Of a stretch of 19,348 nt of DNA, positions 16,411-19,348 are shown piece by piece. Origin of the DNA: Candidatus Edwardsbacteria bacterium (GTDB lineage Bacteria > Edwardsbacteria > AC1 > EtOH8); assembly GCA_031082425.1 (NCBI GenBank), contig JAVHLB010000010.1, positions 58,319 to 77,666 on the forward strand, given 5' to 3'. The position numbers and the translations under genes were made by a program. A model generated the notes under the pieces. It saw only the letters and a list, made by a program, of their open reading frames with translations. It was not told the origin of the DNA and made no database searches. The first letter of the stretch is position 1; each line of letters opens with the position of its first letter.

Positions 16411-16439
16411 TTGACTTTAAATTATAAAAAACATATACT
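16411..16439 (+). promoter_or_regulatory. Sigma70-type promoter for the Rnf-like operon
   Basis: TTGACT (16411-16416), a 17-bp spacer and TATACT (16434-16439) lie about 40 bp before the first ATG at 16480. The leader contains the palindrome GGACGTCC (16471-16478) right before the start, and no clear Shine-Dalgarno. Confidence 0.78.
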
Positions 16440-16479
16440 TAGACGTTAATTTATATCTAACCACCTGATCGGACGTCCA

Positions 16480-17085
16480 ATGCGGCTACCTTCAGAGACC
16501 AAACAACAGCTTTTCATCAAGAACCTGTTCTCCGAGAACGGCCTATTGTTCTCGGGCACCGGGATATTCCTGGCGGTGGCCGGGACCCGGACCACGGAAC
16601 AGGCCTTCTTTCTGGGCAGCATCTGCCTGGCGCTCATCCTGGTCAACAGCATCGCCTCCTCCATTGCCGGCGATATATTCCGTTACCGGATACCCCTGTG
16701 GGCCATGGCCCTGGCCTCGGCGGTGATGCTGGCGATCATCAGTTCCGCTTTTGCCGCCCGGCTGTCGCATCTTCCCGAACACACGGTGACCATCATGTAT
16801 CTTCTGGCCGCCGGCCCGGTGGTGTTCTCCCGGGCCCAGGCCTTCTCCCACACCACCTCCCTGGGCCGGGCGGTATTCGACGCCTCCGGCCAGGGCGCCG
16901 GCATACTGCTGGTGATGCTGGCGGTGGCCTTCGTGCGGGAGCTGATCGGCAAAGGCTATCTGTCAGGCGGCCTGCTTTTCAGCCGCCCCCCCTGGCCCAT
17001 GCTGGGCATGGCCTTCGGCGGGATGCTGTTTACCGCTCTGGCCATAGTGATCTACCGGATATCAGCCCCGGGAGGCCGAAAATGA
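16480..17085 (+). CDS. RnfE/NqrD-like membrane protein lacking the cluster cysteines
   Basis: The 201-residue protein has about six membrane helices and aligns along its length with RnfE. The match includes the RIP motif (Arg70-Ile-Pro), the SRAQAF segment corresponding to GRAEAF (Arg118-Phe122), and a VRELIGKG segment corresponding to REIIGNG. In Rnf and Nqr, RnfE/NqrD and RnfA/NqrE each give two cysteines to an intramembrane [2Fe-2S] cluster. Here those sites fall at Gly28 (GLCPLLAV region) and Pro113 (TNCIVVGRAEAF region), so neither is cysteine. The only cysteine is Cys49 in another helix. It is the first gene after the promoter and overlaps the next gene by ATGA. The family call is good; electron transfer through this subunit looks impossible by the known route. 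Confidence 0.8.
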   Translation: MRLPSETKQQLFIKNLFSENGLLFSGTGIFLAVAGTRTTEQAFFLGSICLALILVNSIASSIAGDIFRYRIPLWAMALASAVMLAIISSAFAARLSHLPEHTVTIMYLLAAGPVVFSRAQAFSHTTSLGRAVFDASGQGAGILLVMLAVAFVRELIGKGYLSGGLLFSRPPWPMLGMAFGGMLFTALAIVIYRISAPGGRK

Positions 17086-17648
17086 CAGCCCATATCGCCA
17101 TCGCCTTCCTGTCCGGCCTGTTCCTGTATCAGCCCCTGATAAATTTCGGGTTGATCCCCTCCTCGGCCGAGGGCATGTCTGGCCAGCCCTATCGGGCACT
17201 GGGATACAGCCTGGCCGGGGGGATACTGATCGCCCTCTTCGGTTTCTCATCATGGATCCTGCATTACCTGGTGCTGGGCCCGCTGAAAGCCCTGCCCCTG
17301 GAGCTGCCCCTGCTGATGCTATTGATGTGGGGCTGGCACTATCTGATGCAGCGCACTTTCGGCAGTCGCTCCTTGGTCGGCCGCCACCTGCCGTTCTATT
17401 TTTTGAACATCGCCGTGCTGGGGTCCGGCCTGCTGCTGATACACTATACCCCGGACGGCATTCTGACCGCCCTGAGCCGCGTTATCGGCATCTCCCTGGG
17501 CTTCATGATATCCAACCTGCTGATATCTTTCTTCCGGGAAAAATCCGAACGGGGATCGTTCAGCCGGGCCCTTCGAGGGTGGCCGGCATACCTGCTGGTC
17601 TGCTCGGTGGTCTGGCTTTCATATCATGGGATATCTCTTTTATTTTAG
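17082..17648 (+). CDS. RnfA/NqrE-like membrane protein lacking the cluster cysteines
   Basis: The 188-residue protein is close to RnfA in length (about 193) with six predicted helices. It aligns at the first conserved site (FLGLCP versus FGLIP) and at PLITTNCAVLG, which here reads PFYFLNIAVLG (residues 104-114). Both cluster cysteines are thereby replaced by isoleucine (Ile25, Ile110). FRExxER-like text near residue 151 and the C-terminal GWPAYLLVCSVVWLSYHGISLL also follow RnfA. The ATG overlaps the preceding stop (ATGA) and has GGAGG upstream. With its partner it forms the inverted-topology membrane pair of Rnf, but without the iron-sulfur cluster. It is followed 15 bp later by the polyferredoxin gene. 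Confidence 0.8.
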   Translation: MTAHIAIAFLSGLFLYQPLINFGLIPSSAEGMSGQPYRALGYSLAGGILIALFGFSSWILHYLVLGPLKALPLELPLLMLLMWGWHYLMQRTFGSRSLVGRHLPFYFLNIAVLGSGLLLIHYTPDGILTALSRVIGISLGFMISNLLISFFREKSERGSFSRALRGWPAYLLVCSVVWLSYHGISLLF

Positions 17649-17663
17649 GGAATTGATTCTGCC

Positions 17664-18581
17664 ATGGCTACAAAATTTACCGATGGTTTTTTGAAACTTC
17701 TGCCCGGCCTGGACTGCGGGCTTTGCCGGCTGGAGGACGGCTGTCTGGGATATGCCCAAAGGCTGGCCCAGGGCGAGCCCGATATCAGCCGCTGCCTGCC
17801 CGGCGGCGAGAACCTCAAGGCCAAACTGGCCGAACTGCAGGCCGAGACGGTGATGCCCAGGTCCAGCGTGGCCCCGTTCGTCAACTGCCAGGGATCGGCC
17901 GAGAACGCCCGGAACCGTTTCAATTATTTCGGGGTGGACAGCTGCCGGGGGGCCATGCTGTTATATGGAGGGAACCGGGAGTGCATTTACGGCTGTCTGC
18001 GGCTGGGCGACTGCATCACGGCCTGCCCTTACGGGGCCATCAGCCTGACGCCCCAGGGACTGCCCAAGATCGACTACTCCAAATGCACCGGCTGCGGACG
18101 CTGCACCAACGCCTGCCCCAAGGGAATCCTGAAACTGGCCCCCAAGACCCAGCAGATATACCTGGCCTGCATCTGCCAGGCCAAATCGGAGGATCTTCCC
18201 GGCCAGTGCCGGCAGGGCTGCTCCACCTGCGGAAGCTGCTTGAAGGAATGTCCCTACGGGGCCATCGTCTGGGACGGCTCCCTGCCGAAAATAGATTATG
18301 ACAAGTGCCGTTCCTGCTCCATCTGCGTTTACAAATGCCCCCAGAGATCATATCTGGACCGCATTCCCAACCGGCCCACCGCCTTCATCGGCCTGCAGTG
18401 CAACGGCTGTCAGCAGTGCAAATCGGTCTGCCCCACCGACTGCATCATCGGCAAGAAGGGCGAGCACCACAAGGTGATGCGCGGCCAGTGCATCGGCTGC
18501 GGACTGTGCTTTGAGGTCTGCCCCACCAAGGCCATCACCATGCTGGGGGCCCTGGGGCATGTTGACCTCACCCGTTTTTAA
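17664..18581 (+). CDS. RnfB-like polyferredoxin without membrane anchor
   Basis: The 305-residue protein has 34 cysteines. It opens with the RnfB-type Fer4_FES domain (Cys18, Cys21, Cys27, Cys44 in LLPGLDCGLC to PGG). The RnfB core follows (CIYGCLRLGDC, then CxxCxxCxxxCP at 141-151). Further ferredoxin quartets lie around 182-196, 215-225, 246-256 and 276-286. That is room for about seven [4Fe-4S] clusters. Canonical RnfB has an N-terminal membrane helix before the FES domain; here the FES domain starts within 18 residues of Met1, and an in-frame stop (17646-17648) leaves no room for one. The FES spacing is C-x2-C-x5-C, one residue longer than usual. It probably accepts or stores electrons beside the RnfE/A-like pair; partners are unknown. 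Confidence 0.85.
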   Translation: MATKFTDGFLKLLPGLDCGLCRLEDGCLGYAQRLAQGEPDISRCLPGGENLKAKLAELQAETVMPRSSVAPFVNCQGSAENARNRFNYFGVDSCRGAMLLYGGNRECIYGCLRLGDCITACPYGAISLTPQGLPKIDYSKCTGCGRCTNACPKGILKLAPKTQQIYLACICQAKSEDLPGQCRQGCSTCGSCLKECPYGAIVWDGSLPKIDYDKCRSCSICVYKCPQRSYLDRIPNRPTAFIGLQCNGCQQCKSVCPTDCIIGKKGEHHKVMRGQCIGCGLCFEVCPTKAITMLGALGHVDLTRF

Positions 18582-18611
18582 ATTAAAAATGCAAAATGCA
18601 AAATTAAAAAT
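18580..18611 (+). repeat. A-rich heptamer-like repeat covering the PAP2 gene start
   Basis: The stretch contains two AAAATGC units followed by AAAATTA and AAAATA, directly after the polyferredoxin stop and over the presumed start of the PAP2 gene. The composition differs sharply from the G+C-rich genes on either side. Similar A-rich AAAATGC repeats occur between genes of various bacteria in my recollection; copy number here cannot be checked. Confidence 0.5.
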
Positions 18612-19227
18612 AGCGGCCTTGACATATATCCTGCTGTTGGTTCTTATAACTGTTCCTGCAGGTCAGGCTCAAAGTATAGACCAGAGATTGTACGACCAGA
18701 TCCATACCCGCTGGCAGCGGGATTGGCTGGACGACCCCATGCAGTTCTGCACCGATATCGGAGAGGCCGAAATGGGCATAGCCATCTGCGCCGGAGTGGG
18801 GCTGTTCGGCAGCCAGAAGGCCCGGCACAGCGCCAAGCTGGCGCTTTTCGCAGACGGAGCCTCGGCCGCCATGACCTACGGTCTGAAGAACCTGATCAAC
18901 CGGGACCGGCCGGAGGGCCCCACCGAGCGTTCCAATTCATCCTTTCCCTCCGGGCATGCCACCGGGGCCTTCGCCCTGGCCACCGTCTTCTCCCATCAGT
19001 ACCCGAAGCTTTCCATACCATTATATACGGCGGCCGCCGGTGTGGCGGTGTCGCGGGTATACCTGGGCCGGCACTACCCTTCGGATGTTCTGGCCGGAGC
19101 GATCATCGGCTTTGGCACCGCCAAGCTGACCCTGCATTACAAGGAGAAGATACTGGGATTCGAATTCGACACTTTTTTGCACGACCTGTTCTGCAAAAAA
19201 GACGAGAACCCGGATACATCACCCTGA
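18589..19227 (+). CDS. PAP2-family membrane-associated phosphatase
   Basis: The 212-residue protein has all three type 2 phosphatidic acid phosphatase motifs: Lys100-x6-Arg-Pro (KNLINRDRP), PSGH (residues 120-123) and SR-x5-H-x3-D (Ser155, Arg156, His162, Asp166). An N-terminal hydrophobic segment ending in AGQAQ looks like a Sec signal peptide, so the active site should face the periplasm. Substrates in the family include undecaprenyl pyrophosphate, phosphatidate and related lipids; which applies here is unknown. I chose the ATG at 18589, 7 bp after the polyferredoxin stop, although it lies inside an A-rich repeat and no Shine-Dalgarno is visible. Extension to the open frame at 18511 would overlap the preceding gene and bury the signal peptide. 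Confidence 0.82.
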   Translation: MQNAKLKIAALTYILLLVLITVPAGQAQSIDQRLYDQIHTRWQRDWLDDPMQFCTDIGEAEMGIAICAGVGLFGSQKARHSAKLALFADGASAAMTYGLKNLINRDRPEGPTERSNSSFPSGHATGAFALATVFSHQYPKLSIPLYTAAAGVAVSRVYLGRHYPSDVLAGAIIGFGTAKLTLHYKEKILGFEFDTFLHDLFCKKDENPDTSP

Positions 19228-19348
19228 TTTTCGAAACAGGTCAACCCGAATGAAGCCATATATCTGCCCTTTTTATTACACCAATCATACTTCCCCGCTT
19301 TCTCTTATAACTAAGAGAAAGCTCCAAAGAGAAGTTTTAGGGGACGGC
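19228..19348. other. Right-edge non-coding stretch with a perfect hairpin
   Basis: No gene is visible here. An 11-bp perfect inverted repeat (GCTTTCTCTTA at 19297-19307, TAAGAGAAAGC at 19312-19322) with a 4-nt loop is followed by GTTTTAGGGGACGGC at the edge. Neither side has the immediate T-run of an intrinsic terminator. It may be the end of a repeat or mobile element that continues past the window. Confidence 0.55.

Noticed and set aside
16698..17081. N-terminal extension of the RnfA-like gene to 16698
   Set aside because: This part is an out-of-frame reading of the RnfE-like gene; the RnfA homology starts at the ATG at 17082, which has GGAGG and an ATGA overlap.

Overview
The window is bacterial chromosomal DNA, almost certainly from an uncultivated or poorly sampled diderm (Gram-negative type) lineage. 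The export gene belongs to the outer-membrane polysaccharide-export (SLBB) family, several products carry Sec signal peptides, and a degenerate Rnf-type membrane module is present. Most of the window is fairly G+C-rich, with sigma70-like TTGAC-N17-TATA promoters and GGAGG-like ribosome sites. I cannot name the phylum from the sequence; a candidate phylum of the FCB/WOR-3/TA06 kind is a guess.

Region 1 (1-about 4200, minus strand) is strikingly A+T-rich. It holds the end of a surface-polysaccharide cassette in tightly coupled order: Wzz-type chain-length protein, Wzy-like polymerase/ligase, zinc-ribbon methyltransferase, Wzx flippase and a GT2 glycosyltransferase that runs off the left edge. 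The change to host-like composition falls inside wzz, near its second membrane helix, so cassette exchange by recombination within wzz is likely.

Region 2 (4200-13100, minus strand) is the G+C-rich housekeeping side of the same locus. It has an SLBB export protein behind a near-consensus promoter and a roughly 220-nt leader. Next upstream are a secreted PslG-like clan GH-A glycoside hydrolase, a strong terminator, and nucleotide-sugar genes: a WbpA-type UDP-GlcNAc dehydrogenase, dTDP-glucose 4,6-dehydratase, an RmlC-like cupin, an Rmd-like reductase and Gmd. Together these would supply UDP-GlcNAcA, dTDP-4-keto-6-deoxyglucose-derived sugars and GDP-D-rhamnose to a Wzx/Wzy-type polysaccharide.

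Region 3 (13300-16300, minus strand) has tRNA-Ser(GGA), a TldE/PmbA-like protein with its own promoter, and a secreted DUF4139 protein.

Region 4 (16300-19230, plus strand) is the most unusual part. Divergent promoters with identical hexamers (TTGACT-N17-TATACT) flank two 16-bp direct repeats. The rightward promoter drives an RnfE-like, RnfA-like, RnfB-like, PAP2-phosphatase operon. The RnfE/RnfA pair aligns well with the canonical proteins, but all four cysteines that hold the intramembrane [2Fe-2S] cluster are replaced. The RnfB-like polyferredoxin lacks its membrane anchor and has room for about seven [4Fe-4S] clusters. rnfC, rnfD and rnfG are absent next to it. This is the best candidate here for an undescribed system. 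The right edge (19228-19348) has no gene, only a perfect 11-bp hairpin.
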